A stretch of 64,000 nucleotides of DNA from VRUE01 sp963702175 (GTDB lineage Bacteria; Actinomycetota; Thermoleophilia; Solirubrobacterales; 70-9), in the NCBI GenBank assembly GCA_963702175.1, contig OY969721.1, positions 1,984,001 to 2,048,000 of the forward strand, given 5' to 3'. A program made the translations under genes and the position numbers. Within the stretch, counting starts at the first letter, position 1, and each line of letters starts with the position of its first letter. This document shows positions 34,838 through 43,754 of the stretch, in pieces. The notes under the pieces are model-generated. The model did no database searches and was not told where the DNA came from. It saw nothing but the letters and a program-made list of their open reading frames with translations.

Positions 34838-37800
34838 ATGAGCCTTAGACCACTGATCGAGATCGCCGCCGAGAACGAGCGCGTCCGCGCGCTCGCTGGG
34901 CGTGCTCGCGAGGCAGCCGGGGGCGGAGAGCAGGTCACCGTCCGCGCCTCGACGATGCTGCGGCCGCTCCTGCTCGCCTGCCTGCTGGAGGACGACCGCG
35001 GCCTCGCGGACCGGCCGGCGCTGCTGGTCAGCGCCGACGACCGCTCCGCCCGCGACCTCGCCGCCGACCTGAGCGCGTACCTGGCGCCGCGCCGGGTCCG
35101 TCTCTACCCCTCCCGCGGCACCGGCTACGCCTCGCAGGTGACGCCGCCGCCACACCTCGTCGGCCTGCGGATCGACGCTCTGGACGCGCTCCGCGGCGAG
35201 GACGACGCGGTCGTCGTCGCCAGCGCCACCGGGCTCGCCGAGGCGGTGCCGGACGACTCGCTGCGCCCCGCCGGCTTCACGATCTCGCGCGGCGAGGAGA
35301 TCGACCTGCCGACCGTCACCTCCGATCTCGCCGCCGCCGGCTACGAGCGCGTCGAGCAGGTGGAGGAGCGCGGCCAGCTCGCCGTCCGCGGCGGCATCCT
35401 CGACGTCTTTCCGGCGACGGAGGAGCGCGCGGTCCGGATCGAGCTGTTCGGCGACGAGGTCGAGTCGCTGCGCTGGTTTTCCACCTTCACCCAGCGCTCG
35501 CTCGGCGAGGCCGACTCCGTCGACCTCGCTCCGGCGGCGGAGCTCGACGTCGAGCACCGCGAGCTGGCCGAGCTGGCGGCGATGGAGGCGGCCGAGAAGG
35601 GCGAGCAGCCTTTGAACCTCGCCGACCTGCTGCCGGTCGACAGGTTCCGAGCGCCGCTTGAGCTGATCCCGGCCGAGACGGCGGTGATCCTCGCCGCCGC
35701 GGAGGAGATCGAGCCGGCCCTGCGCGATCACTGGCAGGACGCGACCACGGCGATGCACGCCGACGACGCCCGCCACCTCTACGTCGACGTCGCGGACCCG
35801 CTCGCCGAACGGGCCGCCCTGGCGATGACCGGCGCCGGCGAGGACGACGAGGACGCCTTCCGCGCCGCCCGAGCCGAGTCGCCGGCGCGCAGCGTCAAAG
35901 AGGCCGAGGGCGAGCTGGAGAAGCAGGTGCGTTCCGGTTACCGGACCGTCGTCGCCTTCGACGGGCGCGGCGAGGCGGAGCGCGCCCGCTACAGCCTCGA
36001 CCGCCTCGACGCCAAGCTGCTCGACGGCGGCCGGCTCTCGCCAGAGCCCGGCCTCAGCTTTGCCGAGGCGCGCCTGCGCGAGGGCTTCGTCAGTCCCGAG
36101 TTGCGGCTCGCCGTCTACCCCTTCCGTCGCCTCGTCCACCGGCGTCGTCGTGCCGAGGAGCGCGCCCCGGGTGCCGCCCGCGGCCGGCTCGCCTTCAGCG
36201 ACCTGCGGGTCGGTGACTTCGTCGTCCACGAGGATCACGGCGTCGCCCGCTTCGCCGGCTTCGAGACGCGTGAGGTCGGCGGGGTCACCCGTGACTACCT
36301 CTACCTCGAGTACAAGGGCGAGGACCGGGTCTACGTGCCCACCGACCAGTTGGCAAAGCTGAGCCGCTACGTCGGCGCCGGTGGCTCGCCGACGCTCTCG
36401 GCGCTGGGGGGCAAGCGCTGGCAGAACATGAAGGCCCGCGCCCGCCGCGCCGCCGGCGCCCTCGCCGGCGAGCTGATCAACCTCTACGCGGAGCGGCGCG
36501 CCCGCAAGGGCCACGCCTTCGCGCCCGACGGCGAGTGGCAGCTGGCGCTCGAGTCGGCTTTCCCTTACCGCGAGACCGCCGACCAGATCGAAGCGATCGA
36601 GGCAGTAAAGGGCGACATGGAGTCCGAGCAGCCGATGGACCGGTTGGTCTGCGGCGACGTCGGCTTCGGCAAGACTGAGGTCGCGCTACGCGCCGCGGTC
36701 AAGGCAGTCTCCGAGGGCAAGCAGGCGATGGTCTTGGTACCGACGACGATCCTCACCCAGCAGCACCTCGGCACCTTCCGCGAGCGGCTCGCCGACCTGC
36801 CATTCGTCGTTGAGGGCGTCTCGAGGCTGCGGCCGCCGGCCGAGGTGAAAGAGGCACTCGCCGGCTTCGAGGCGGGCAAAGTCGACGTCCTAATCGGCAC
36901 CCACCGCCTGCTCTCTCGCGACGTGCGCGCCAAGGACCTCGGCCTCGTCGTCGTCGATGAGGAGCAGCGCTTCGGGGTCAAGCAGAAGGAGCTGCTGCGG
37001 CAGCTGAAGCTGAAGGTCGACGTGCTGGCGCTCTCAGCGACGCCGATCCCGCGCACGCTGCAGATGAGCCTGGCCGGGCTGCGCGACATCTCGACGATCG
37101 AGACACCGCCGGAGGGGCGTCGCCCGGTCCGCACCTACGTCGGCCCCTACGACGAGGACCTGGTGGCGAAGGCGGTCCACCGCGAGCTCGAGCGCGGCGG
37201 CCAAGCCTTCTTCCTCCACAACCGGATCGACTCGCTGCCGGAGGTGGTCGAGCGTCTGCGCGGCCTGGTGCCGAAGGCGCGCTTCTCCGAAGCGCACGGC
37301 CAGATGGACGAGCGCCAGCTCGAGGAGACGATGCTCGACTTCCTACGCGGCGGCGCCGACTGCCTGGTGACGACGACGATCATCGAGTCGGGCCTCGACA
37401 TCCCCAGCGCCAACACGCTGATCGTGGAGCGCGCCGACCAGCTTGGGCTGGCGCAGGCCTACCAAATCCGTGGCCGGGTGGGACGTTCCCGCGAGCGCGC
37501 CTTCGCTTACATGCTCTACCCGTCCGCCGAGGCACTGACCGAGGACGCCGCCGCCCGCCTCTCGACCCTCGCCGACCACACCGAGCTCGGCTCCGGCTTC
37601 AAGATCGCGATGCGCGACCTCGACATCCGCGGCGCCGGCGACCTGCTCGGCGAGGAGCAGTCGGGGCATGTCGCCGCGGTCGGCTTCGAGCTCTACTGCC
37701 AGCTGATCGATGAGGCGGTGGCAGAGGCCCGTGGTGCGGAAGTGGGGGAGGAGGCCGCCCCGGAGCCGGTCCGCCTCGACGTGCCGGTCGATGCCTATCT

Positions 37801-38218
37801 ACCGGCGAGCTTCATTCCCTTCGAGGCGGCCAAGATCGACGTCCACCGTCGCGTCGCCGCCGCCCGTGAGCCGGGCCAGCTGCGGGCGATCCGCGACGAG
37901 CTCAGCGACCGCTTCGGGCCGCCGCCGCCAGAGGCAGAGAACCTGCTGGCGCTGCAGCGGGCCAGGATCGAGCTCGGGCTTGCCGGTGCGCGCAGTGTCG
38001 AGTTCCGCGGCGGGCGGCTGAGCGTGACCGGGGTTGAGCTGGACTCCGAGGGCGCGGGGACGCTGGCAGAGAAGATTGAGGGGGCGGTCTACGAGTGGCG
38101 TGAGAAGACTGCTGCCGTGAGGGTCCCGGACGAGCCCGAGGCGCGCCTTGCCGCGGTACTGGCAATGGCGGAGGGGATCCGGGACGCGAAGCGACTCGCG
38201 GTTACCCCCGCGAGTTAG
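34838..38218 (+). CDS. mfd: Transcription-repair coupling factor
   Basis: An 1126-residue SF2 translocase that removes stalled RNA polymerase and recruits UvrA. The N-terminal UvrB-like part ends with RGGILDVFPATEERAVRIE; the RNAP-interacting (CarD-like) domain contains LRVGDFVVHEDHGVARF; the motor has Walker A GDVGFGKTE, Walker B VVVDEEQRFG and motif III SATPIPRTL; the C-terminal D7 region follows. ATG 34838 is chosen because it starts the conserved protein. Gene order mfd-surA-like-eno-ftsB is typical for actinobacteria. Confidence 0.97.
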   Translation: MSLRPLIEIAAENERVRALAGRAREAAGGGEQVTVRASTMLRPLLLACLLEDDRGLADRPALLVSADDRSARDLAADLSAYLAPRRVRLYPSRGTGYASQVTPPPHLVGLRIDALDALRGEDDAVVVASATGLAEAVPDDSLRPAGFTISRGEEIDLPTVTSDLAAAGYERVEQVEERGQLAVRGGILDVFPATEERAVRIELFGDEVESLRWFSTFTQRSLGEADSVDLAPAAELDVEHRELAELAAMEAAEKGEQPLNLADLLPVDRFRAPLELIPAETAVILAAAEEIEPALRDHWQDATTAMHADDARHLYVDVADPLAERAALAMTGAGEDDEDAFRAARAESPARSVKEAEGELEKQVRSGYRTVVAFDGRGEAERARYSLDRLDAKLLDGGRLSPEPGLSFAEARLREGFVSPELRLAVYPFRRLVHRRRRAEERAPGAARGRLAFSDLRVGDFVVHEDHGVARFAGFETREVGGVTRDYLYLEYKGEDRVYVPTDQLAKLSRYVGAGGSPTLSALGGKRWQNMKARARRAAGALAGELINLYAERRARKGHAFAPDGEWQLALESAFPYRETADQIEAIEAVKGDMESEQPMDRLVCGDVGFGKTEVALRAAVKAVSEGKQAMVLVPTTILTQQHLGTFRERLADLPFVVEGVSRLRPPAEVKEALAGFEAGKVDVLIGTHRLLSRDVRAKDLGLVVVDEEQRFGVKQKELLRQLKLKVDVLALSATPIPRTLQMSLAGLRDISTIETPPEGRRPVRTYVGPYDEDLVAKAVHRELERGGQAFFLHNRIDSLPEVVERLRGLVPKARFSEAHGQMDERQLEETMLDFLRGGADCLVTTTIIESGLDIPSANTLIVERADQLGLAQAYQIRGRVGRSRERAFAYMLYPSAEALTEDAAARLSTLADHTELGSGFKIAMRDLDIRGAGDLLGEEQSGHVAAVGFELYCQLIDEAVAEARGAEVGEEAAPEPVRLDVPVDAYLPASFIPFEAAKIDVHRRVAAAREPGQLRAIRDELSDRFGPPPPEAENLLALQRARIELGLAGARSVEFRGGRLSVTGVELDSEGAGTLAEKIEGAVYEWREKTAAVRVPDEPEARLAAVLAMAEGIRDAKRLAVTPAS

Positions 38219-38253
38219 CCTGCCTTAGCCAATTTGACTATGCTGCCCGCTCC

Positions 38254-39537
38254 GTGGCTTCGAAAGGGCGGGGAGATCAGAAGTCAGCCGGCCTGCAGCG
38301 CCTCACGCTGCTTGGCTTCGCCGGCCTTCTCGTCCTGCTCTTTCTGATCTTCGCCATCGCCCAGGGCCTCGGCAATCCCAGCGTTTCCTCCGGCGACGTC
38401 GTGGTCATCGAGGACGCTCCCGACGGTCTCGGAACGGTCTCCGAAGAGGAGCTGAAACGAGCGATCGAACAGACAGCCGGGCAGGCCGGGCAAAAAGTCC
38501 CCAAAGAGGGGACCCCCCAGTACGAAGAACTCGAGAAATCCGCCTTCGGGGAAGTGGTGGAACGGGTTTGGATCCAGGGGGAGGCAGAGGAAATGGGGAT
38601 TGCAGTAACCCCCGAGGAAGTCTCCGACGAACTGGAGAAACTGAAGAAACAGGCCTTCAAAACCGAGGCGCAGTACCAGAAATTCCTCAAAGAATCGAAC
38701 TTCACCCAGGCGGACGTCGACGAGCGGATCGAGATCCAGATGCTCAGCGAACGGATCCAGAAAGAGGCTTCCGAAGAATCCGCCACTCCCAGCGACGCTG
38801 AAGTCGAGGAGTACTACGAAGCCGCCAAGGCCACCCAGTTTACGCAGCCGGAAACGCGTGACGTGCGCCTCGTCGTCAATAAAGACCAGAAGAAAATCGA
38901 CGAAGCGGGGGCGCTGCTCGAGAAAGACAACTCGGACGAGAGCTGGAAAAAAGTCGCCAAAGAGTTCTCGACCGAAACCGCCACCAAAGGCAAAGGCGGA
39001 CTGCGCACGAGCCTGGTGGAAGGTGCCCTTCCCGAACTCGACAGCGCGATCTTCAGCGCCCCCCCGGCGGTGGTCGAAGGGCCCGTGGAAAGCGCGCAGG
39101 GCTGGACGATCTTCGAAGTCGACAAGGTGAACTCGGAGAAAGTCCAGTCGCTGAAAGAAGTCGAATCGCAGATCAGCGCCCAGCTCGGTGAACAGACCCA
39201 GCAGCAGGACGCCGCCCGGCTGATCCGCAACTTCCGCAGCAAGTGGACCTCTCGCACCTTCTGCGCCGAGGACTTCCTGATCGAAAGCTGCGCCAACTTT
39301 GAGGGCTCCGGAAGGTCGGCGAGCGCCCCGCCCGCCTGCTACGAAGCGGACCCCAAAGGCCCCGCCCCGGAAGCCTGCCCGGCCCCGGTCCAGCAGGTGG
39401 CACCGGCCCTGCCCGGCACGGTGAGCGTTCTCGCTCCCGAAGGCGAAAAACTCCCCCAGGGCCCGCGGCCGTCGAAACTCGAAGCCGCGCCGCCGACCGG
39501 GACCACCGGGCTCCCGCCTGGCGTCACCGGCGAATAG
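38254..39537 (+). CDS. Membrane-anchored SurA/PrsA-like foldase (parvulin-type)
   Basis: A 427-residue protein with one N-terminal transmembrane anchor (about residues 17-39). An SurA_N-like helical region (VTPEEVSDELEKLKKQAF, FTQADVDERIEIQ) precedes a PpiC-like domain at about 195-300 (ETRDVRLVVNKDQKK, WKKVAKEFSTETATKGKGGL, VESAQGWTIFEVDKV). The C-terminal 90 residues are Pro-rich with paired cysteines. It should assist folding of exported proteins. GTG 38254 lies 9 nt after TATGCT. AAA/GAA codons dominate, in contrast with mfd and eno on either side. Confidence 0.86.
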   Translation: MASKGRGDQKSAGLQRLTLLGFAGLLVLLFLIFAIAQGLGNPSVSSGDVVVIEDAPDGLGTVSEEELKRAIEQTAGQAGQKVPKEGTPQYEELEKSAFGEVVERVWIQGEAEEMGIAVTPEEVSDELEKLKKQAFKTEAQYQKFLKESNFTQADVDERIEIQMLSERIQKEASEESATPSDAEVEEYYEAAKATQFTQPETRDVRLVVNKDQKKIDEAGALLEKDNSDESWKKVAKEFSTETATKGKGGLRTSLVEGALPELDSAIFSAPPAVVEGPVESAQGWTIFEVDKVNSEKVQSLKEVESQISAQLGEQTQQQDAARLIRNFRSKWTSRTFCAEDFLIESCANFEGSGRSASAPPACYEADPKGPAPEACPAPVQQVAPALPGTVSVLAPEGEKLPQGPRPSKLEAAPPTGTTGLPPGVTGE

Positions 39538-39573
39538 ATCTCAGCCGATTCCGCGGCTAGACTCGCGCGTCCC

Positions 39574-40867
39574 GTGAGCGCCATTGCTTCCATCCGCGGC
39601 CGCCAGATCGTCGACTCGCGCGGCAACCCGACGGTCGAGGCTGAAGTCGTACTCGACTCGGGCGCCCGCGGCCTGGCTGCGGTGCCGTCGGGGGCTTCGA
39701 CCGGTGAGTTCGAGGCGGTCGAGCTGCGCGACGGCGGCTCCGCCTGGGCCGGCAAGGGCGTCGCGAGCGCCGTCGCCAACGTCAACGGCGAGATCGCCGA
39801 GGCGCTAAAGGGGGCGACCCCTAATGACCAGGCCGCGATCGACGGGGCGCTGATCGAGCTCGACGGGACGCAGAACAAGGGCCGACTGGGGGCCAATGCG
39901 ATCCTCGCGGTCTCCCTAGCCACAGCCAAGGCGGCTGCCGCTGACGGTGGCCGGCCGCTCTACCGCTACCTGACCGATCTCTGCGGCGGCGCCGGGACGA
40001 CGCTGCCGGTGCCGATGATGAACGTGCTCAATGGCGGTGCCCACGCTGACAACTCGGTCGATTTCCAGGAGTTCATGGTGGTGCCGGCCGGAGCCGACAG
40101 CTTCTCCGAGTGCCTGCGGGTGGGCACGGAGATCTTCCACGCTCTGAAGGCGAGCCTCGCCTCCAAGGGCCTTGCCACTGCGGTCGGCGATGAGGGCGGC
40201 TTCGCCCCTAACCTGGCATCCAACGAGGCCGCGTTGGAAGCGGTCCTCGCCGGCGTCGAGGCGGCCGGCTACGAGCCCGGCGCCGACGTCTTCATCGCCC
40301 TCGACCCGGCGACCAGCGAGCTCTTCGAGGGCGGCGCCTACCGGCTCGAGCACGAGGGGCGCTCGCTCTCCCCGGAGGAGATGGTCGCCTACTGGGCCGA
40401 AGCCTGCGATCGCTACCCGATCCTCTCGATCGAGGACGGCATGGACGAGGAGGACTGGGACGGCTGGAAGCTCTTGACCGAGCGGCTGGGCGAGCGGGTG
40501 CAACTGGTCGGCGACGACCTCTTCGTCACCAACCCGGAGCGGCTTCGGCGCGGGATCGAGACTGGGGTAGGCAACTCGATCCTGGTCAAGCTCAACCAGA
40601 TCGGCACCCTGACCGAGACGCTGGAGGCGATCGCGATCGCTCGCGAGGCGGGCTACACGGCGGTGATCTCGCATCGTTCCGGAGAGACCGAGGACACGAC
40701 GATCGCCGACCTCGCCGTCGCCACCGGTGCCGGCCAGATCAGAGACCGGCGCACCCTCGCGCTCAGACCGCGTCGCGAAGTACAACCGCCTGCTGCGGAT
40801 AGAGGAGGAGCTGGGGGCGGCTGCTGAATTCCCTGGCCTGCAGGCATTCCGCCAACGGTCCGGTTAG
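39574..40867 (+). CDS. eno: Enolase, with apparent +1 frameshift near the C-terminus
   Basis: Glycolytic 2-phosphoglycerate dehydratase. Visible are DSRGNPTVEAEV, GGAHADNSVDFQEFM, SIEDGMDEEDWDGW, GDDLFVTN and the catalytic lysine in LVKLNQIG plus SHRSGETEDTTIADLAV. The uninterrupted frame ends at 40827 with an unrelated tail. Removing one base at 40741-40743 (AGAGACC read as AAGACC) restores the expected KTGAPSRSDRVAKYNRLL and IEEELG and gives a stop at 40865-40867, for about 430 residues. Either a sequencing error or a true mutation. GTG start. Confidence 0.93.
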
Positions 40868-40903
40868 TGAAGGATTGCGGGGCCCGGCCGCGTAGGAGGA
40901 GAC

Positions 40904-41275
40904 GTGGCCGCACGCGCCCACGCCCTCAGAACGCCCGCTCAGCGCACCAGGCGCCGGCCGGCGGCTCGCCGCAGGCCCGCAGCGCGGCGCGGCGCCAGCC
41001 GCATCCAGTGGGACCGAGTGGGGCGGGTGGCGCTGACTCTCGTCCTCGCAGCGGTTCTCTACTCCTACCTGAACCCGGCAATCAACTTCGTCAAGACCTA
41101 CACGGCGACGACCGCGGCGAAAGCCGAACTGCACGAGCTGCTGGACGAAAACAAGCGCCTCCACCACAGCGTCCAGCACGCGGACGATCCCGTCTTCCTC
41201 GCCGGCAAGGCCCGCGCCCAGGGCATGGTCGCCGAAGGCGAGCGGCCGCTGAAGGTCAGCGGCCTCAGCCGCTGA
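40904..41275 (+). CDS. FtsB/DivIC-like septum formation initiator
   Basis: A 123-residue single-pass membrane protein. The cytosolic N-terminus (1-38) is Arg/Ala/Pro-rich, a transmembrane helix spans about 42-60, and an extracellular coiled coil (KAELHELLDENKRLHHSV) is followed by the DDPVFLAGKARAQGMV segment typical of the family. It would join the FtsQ-FtsB-FtsL divisome complex. GTG 40904 has a strong GGAGGAG site. Located just after eno, as in many actinobacteria. Confidence 0.87.
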   Translation: MAARAHALRTPAQRTRRRPAARRRPAARRGASRIQWDRVGRVALTLVLAAVLYSYLNPAINFVKTYTATTAAKAELHELLDENKRLHHSVQHADDPVFLAGKARAQGMVAEGERPLKVSGLSR

Positions 41276-41296
41276 CCTTCTCCCGGAGCTAGCCCG

Positions 41297-43663
41297 GTGG
41301 TCAGCGCCGGCTCCTACATCCTCAGCGCCCTAGCCCTCGCGGCCGTAGCGCTCGCGCTGGGATTCTCGGCCTATCGGCTTCGACAAAGGCTTATGCCCGC
41401 TTGGAATGGCGCCCCTGCTCGTCTAGTAGAGGCGGTTACAGGGGTCGCACTGGTCATATGGCTGGCCGAGCTGCTTGGGGTCTTCGGCCTCCTCTATGCG
41501 TGGATCCTCGTCGCTGCGTCGCTGGTGGTCGCGGCAGTCATGGCGCTCCTGCCGGCGGGTCCTGTCGCCGCAGGGGACCCACCGCCCCTTCCGGTAGCTA
41601 AAGCTTCCTCAGGGGCGGTTCCCCCTACGGCGCCACCCGCCGGACCGAGCATGCTCCAGCTGTTGATCACGGTCGGGGTCGTCGCGCTGGTGTTCGCGCA
41701 TTGGGGGTTGACCGCGAAGGACGCGCTGGACCGGGGGATCTTCAACTTCGACTCGCTCTGGTACCACATGCCGTTCGCGGCGGAAATGGCCCATAGCCAC
41801 TCCGTGACGGGGTTCCACTACACCGAGACCGTTTTCACGAACTGGCTCTATCCGCAGAATTCCGAGTTGCTCCATGCGGTCGGGATCCTGCTGGCGGAGC
41901 GGGACACGCTGTCGCTGTTCATTAACTTCGGGCTCCTTGGGCTGGCCTTCCTGGCGGCTTGGTGCATAGGCCGTCCGTACGGGCGTGGGCACCTGACGGT
42001 CGTTGCGGCAGCTGTGCTTCTCGAGTGCCACACGCTGGTGGTAAGAGAGCCGGGGGCAGCTAAGAACGATGTCGTAGCTGCGGCCTTGTTGCTGGCGGCG
42101 GTGGCAATTCTGGTTTCTGCGACGCATCTTCCGCGGGTGGCGCGGGGGAGGGGGGTCGAGGACGTAGACCTCGCCCGCAGGCCCCCCTCCCCCGCGACAG
42201 GACCCGCGGTCGATCCGTTTGCATTGGCAGCGGCGGGCCTCGCAGTGGGTTTGGCCGTGGGCACTAAGTCGACGGCGCTAGCGATGGCGGCGGTGCTGAC
42301 CGTGGCGGTCGTGATGCTGGCGCCCACAGGAAAGCGGTGGATGGCTGCTGCCTGGTGGTTCTTGCCGGCTTTGGCCGCCGGCGGGTTCTGGTACCTGCGC
42401 AACTTGGTGGCCACCGGCAACCCCCTGCCGCAATTGGAGAGCCTGGGGCCGGTCTCGCTCCCCCACCCGGAGCAACTGCAGACCGGTCGCCCCGACTTCT
42501 CCATCGCCCATTACGCGACCGACACCACTGTCTGGCGCGAGTACTTCGGCCCCGGTCTGGACCAGGCGTTCGGGGCTCTCTGGCTGCTTGTCGTCGCCAC
42601 TGCGATCGCCGGTGGCCTCATATCCCTCGTCTGGGGCCGCGAGCGAGTGCTGCGGTGGATGGGCGCCGTCGCCCTGTTCGCGATAGTCGCCTACCTCTTC
42701 ACGCCGCTCAGCGCCGCGGGAGCCGAGGGCGCTCCAACCGGCTTTGGGATCAACATCCGCTACGCGATCCCCGCGCTGCTGCTCGGCATCGCGCTGCTGC
42801 CGCTGGCACGGGTCTTCGACGGCGAGCGTCGCCAGTGGGCGCTGCTAGGCGCTCTCCTCGCCGTGCTCTTGCTGACGAATCGCGCCGACGCCGTCCTCCG
42901 CGACCCCGACCGCGTCTTCGGCTTGGGTCTGGCCACGCTGCTCGTGCTTCTCCCAGCTGGCCTGGTATGGGTTTACCTTGGGCGAGGGAAACGATTCCTG
43001 TCGGCGGGTGGCGCCGTAGGGGGTACCGCCCCTGAGGAAGCTTTAGCTACCGGAAGGGGCGGTGGGTCCCCTGCGGCGACAGGACCCGCCGGCCGTAAGC
43101 GTTTGTCCCTCGCCGTCTCGCTGACCACCCTGGCTGTGGCAATCCTCGCGATCGGCTACCCGGTCCAGCGCGACTACCTGGAGGACCGCTTCCGCAACGA
43201 CGATCCCGAAGCGGCGATCCCTGCCTTCGACCTCGACTCGGCTTACCGCTGGGCCCGCGACGTCGAGGATTCCCGCATCGGCCTAGCCGGGACCACAGCG
43301 GGCTTCCTCCAGTACGGCCTCTACGGCACCGACCTCTCAAACCGCGTCCGCTACCTGGGCGCGAAGGGCCCGCACGGCTCTTTCAATGCGATCCCAACTT
43401 GCACCGAGTTCCGCACCGCCGTCAACGAAGCCGACCTCGACTACCTAGTCACCGCCCCCTTCCTAAACTTCCTACAGCCCTCAGAGCCAATCCCCTCGCC
43501 CGAGTCAACCTGGCTACGCGGCGAGGACGCGGTCGTCCCGATCGATCGCAGCGGCCCCGTCACGGTCTGGAGGGTTCAGGGCAAGCTCGATCCAGAGGGA
43601 TGCGACCCGATCAATGCTCCCTTGCGCCGCGTCCCTGACACGCCGGAGGGGCAATCTCAGTAG
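41297..43663 (+). CDS. GT39-like polytopic membrane glycosyltransferase carrying three palindromic insertions
   Basis: A 788-residue membrane protein with a dozen or so helices. The first periplasmic loop FNFDSLWYHMPFAAEMAHS and YPQNSELLHAVG resemble the acidic catalytic loop of dolichyl-phosphate-mannose/ArnT-like GT-C enzymes. The likely role is sugar transfer from a polyprenyl-phosphate donor to a wall or surface acceptor. Three loops (about residues 86-114, 279-304 and 569-598) are Gly/Ala/Pro-rich and are encoded by palindromic elements of family 2, yet the frame stays open. GTG start. Its stop TAG lies in family 1 copy C. Confidence 0.8.
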   Translation: MVSAGSYILSALALAAVALALGFSAYRLRQRLMPAWNGAPARLVEAVTGVALVIWLAELLGVFGLLYAWILVAASLVVAAVMALLPAGPVAAGDPPPLPVAKASSGAVPPTAPPAGPSMLQLLITVGVVALVFAHWGLTAKDALDRGIFNFDSLWYHMPFAAEMAHSHSVTGFHYTETVFTNWLYPQNSELLHAVGILLAERDTLSLFINFGLLGLAFLAAWCIGRPYGRGHLTVVAAAVLLECHTLVVREPGAAKNDVVAAALLLAAVAILVSATHLPRVARGRGVEDVDLARRPPSPATGPAVDPFALAAAGLAVGLAVGTKSTALAMAAVLTVAVVMLAPTGKRWMAAAWWFLPALAAGGFWYLRNLVATGNPLPQLESLGPVSLPHPEQLQTGRPDFSIAHYATDTTVWREYFGPGLDQAFGALWLLVVATAIAGGLISLVWGRERVLRWMGAVALFAIVAYLFTPLSAAGAEGAPTGFGINIRYAIPALLLGIALLPLARVFDGERRQWALLGALLAVLLLTNRADAVLRDPDRVFGLGLATLLVLLPAGLVWVYLGRGKRFLSAGGAVGGTAPEEALATGRGGGSPAATGPAGRKRLSLAVSLTTLAVAILAIGYPVQRDYLEDRFRNDDPEAAIPAFDLDSAYRWARDVEDSRIGLAGTTAGFLQYGLYGTDLSNRVRYLGAKGPHGSFNAIPTCTEFRTAVNEADLDYLVTAPFLNFLQPSEPIPSPESTWLRGEDAVVPIDRSGPVTVWRVQGKLDPEGCDPINAPLRRVPDTPEGQSQ
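41553..41640 (-). repeat. Palindromic element family 2, intragenic copy 1
   Basis: An 88 bp element inside the glycosyltransferase gene. It is the reverse complement of the element at 43003-43090 with a single mismatch by my reading. Ends are GGCGGGT and ACCCGCC. It encodes a Gly/Pro/Ala-rich loop and keeps the frame open. Confidence 0.88.
42131..42209 (+). repeat. Palindromic element family 2, intragenic copy 2
   Basis: A 79 bp element. Arms CCGCGGGT/ACCCGCGG, then the asymmetric GG versus ACAGG internal loop, then a second perfect stem CGCGGGGGAGGGGGG/CCCCCCTCCCCCGCG around an inner GAGG/CCTC hairpin. The architecture matches copies 1 and 3 although stem sequences differ. Confidence 0.82.
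43003..43090 (+). repeat. Palindromic element family 2, intragenic copy 3
   Basis: An 88 bp element with GGCGGGT/ACCCGCC ends, GG versus ACAGG loop, CGCCGTAGGGG/CCCCTGCGGCG stem (T-G wobble), then ACCGCCCC/GGGGCGGT around a 23 nt loop. Inverted near-identical partner at 41553-41640, separated by 1.36 kb of the same gene. Confidence 0.88.
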
Positions 43664-43754
43664 GCCAAAGCGTCTTCTACTTTTTCGGCCGCAAGATCCG
43701 CGGCCAGCTGCAGTCGCCTAACCGAAAAAGTTAAGCGGAGGCCTGCTGAGATTG
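43652..43754 (+). repeat. Palindromic element family 1, copy C
   Basis: Outer arms CAATCTCAGTAGGCC and GGCCTGCTGAGATTG pair with one T-G wobble; inner stem TACTTTTTCGG/CCGAAAAAGTTA. The left arm contains the stop TAG of the glycosyltransferase, and the right arm encodes the last residues and stop TAA of the convergent gene at 43731. Confidence 0.85.

Noticed and set aside
34727..36514. 595-residue minus-strand open frame over mfd
   Set aside because: Antisense to conserved Mfd sequence; low-complexity composition.
40735..40760. Programmed frameshift in eno
   Set aside because: No slippery heptamer or downstream stimulatory structure is evident, and enolase is not known to use frameshifting; error or mutation is simpler.
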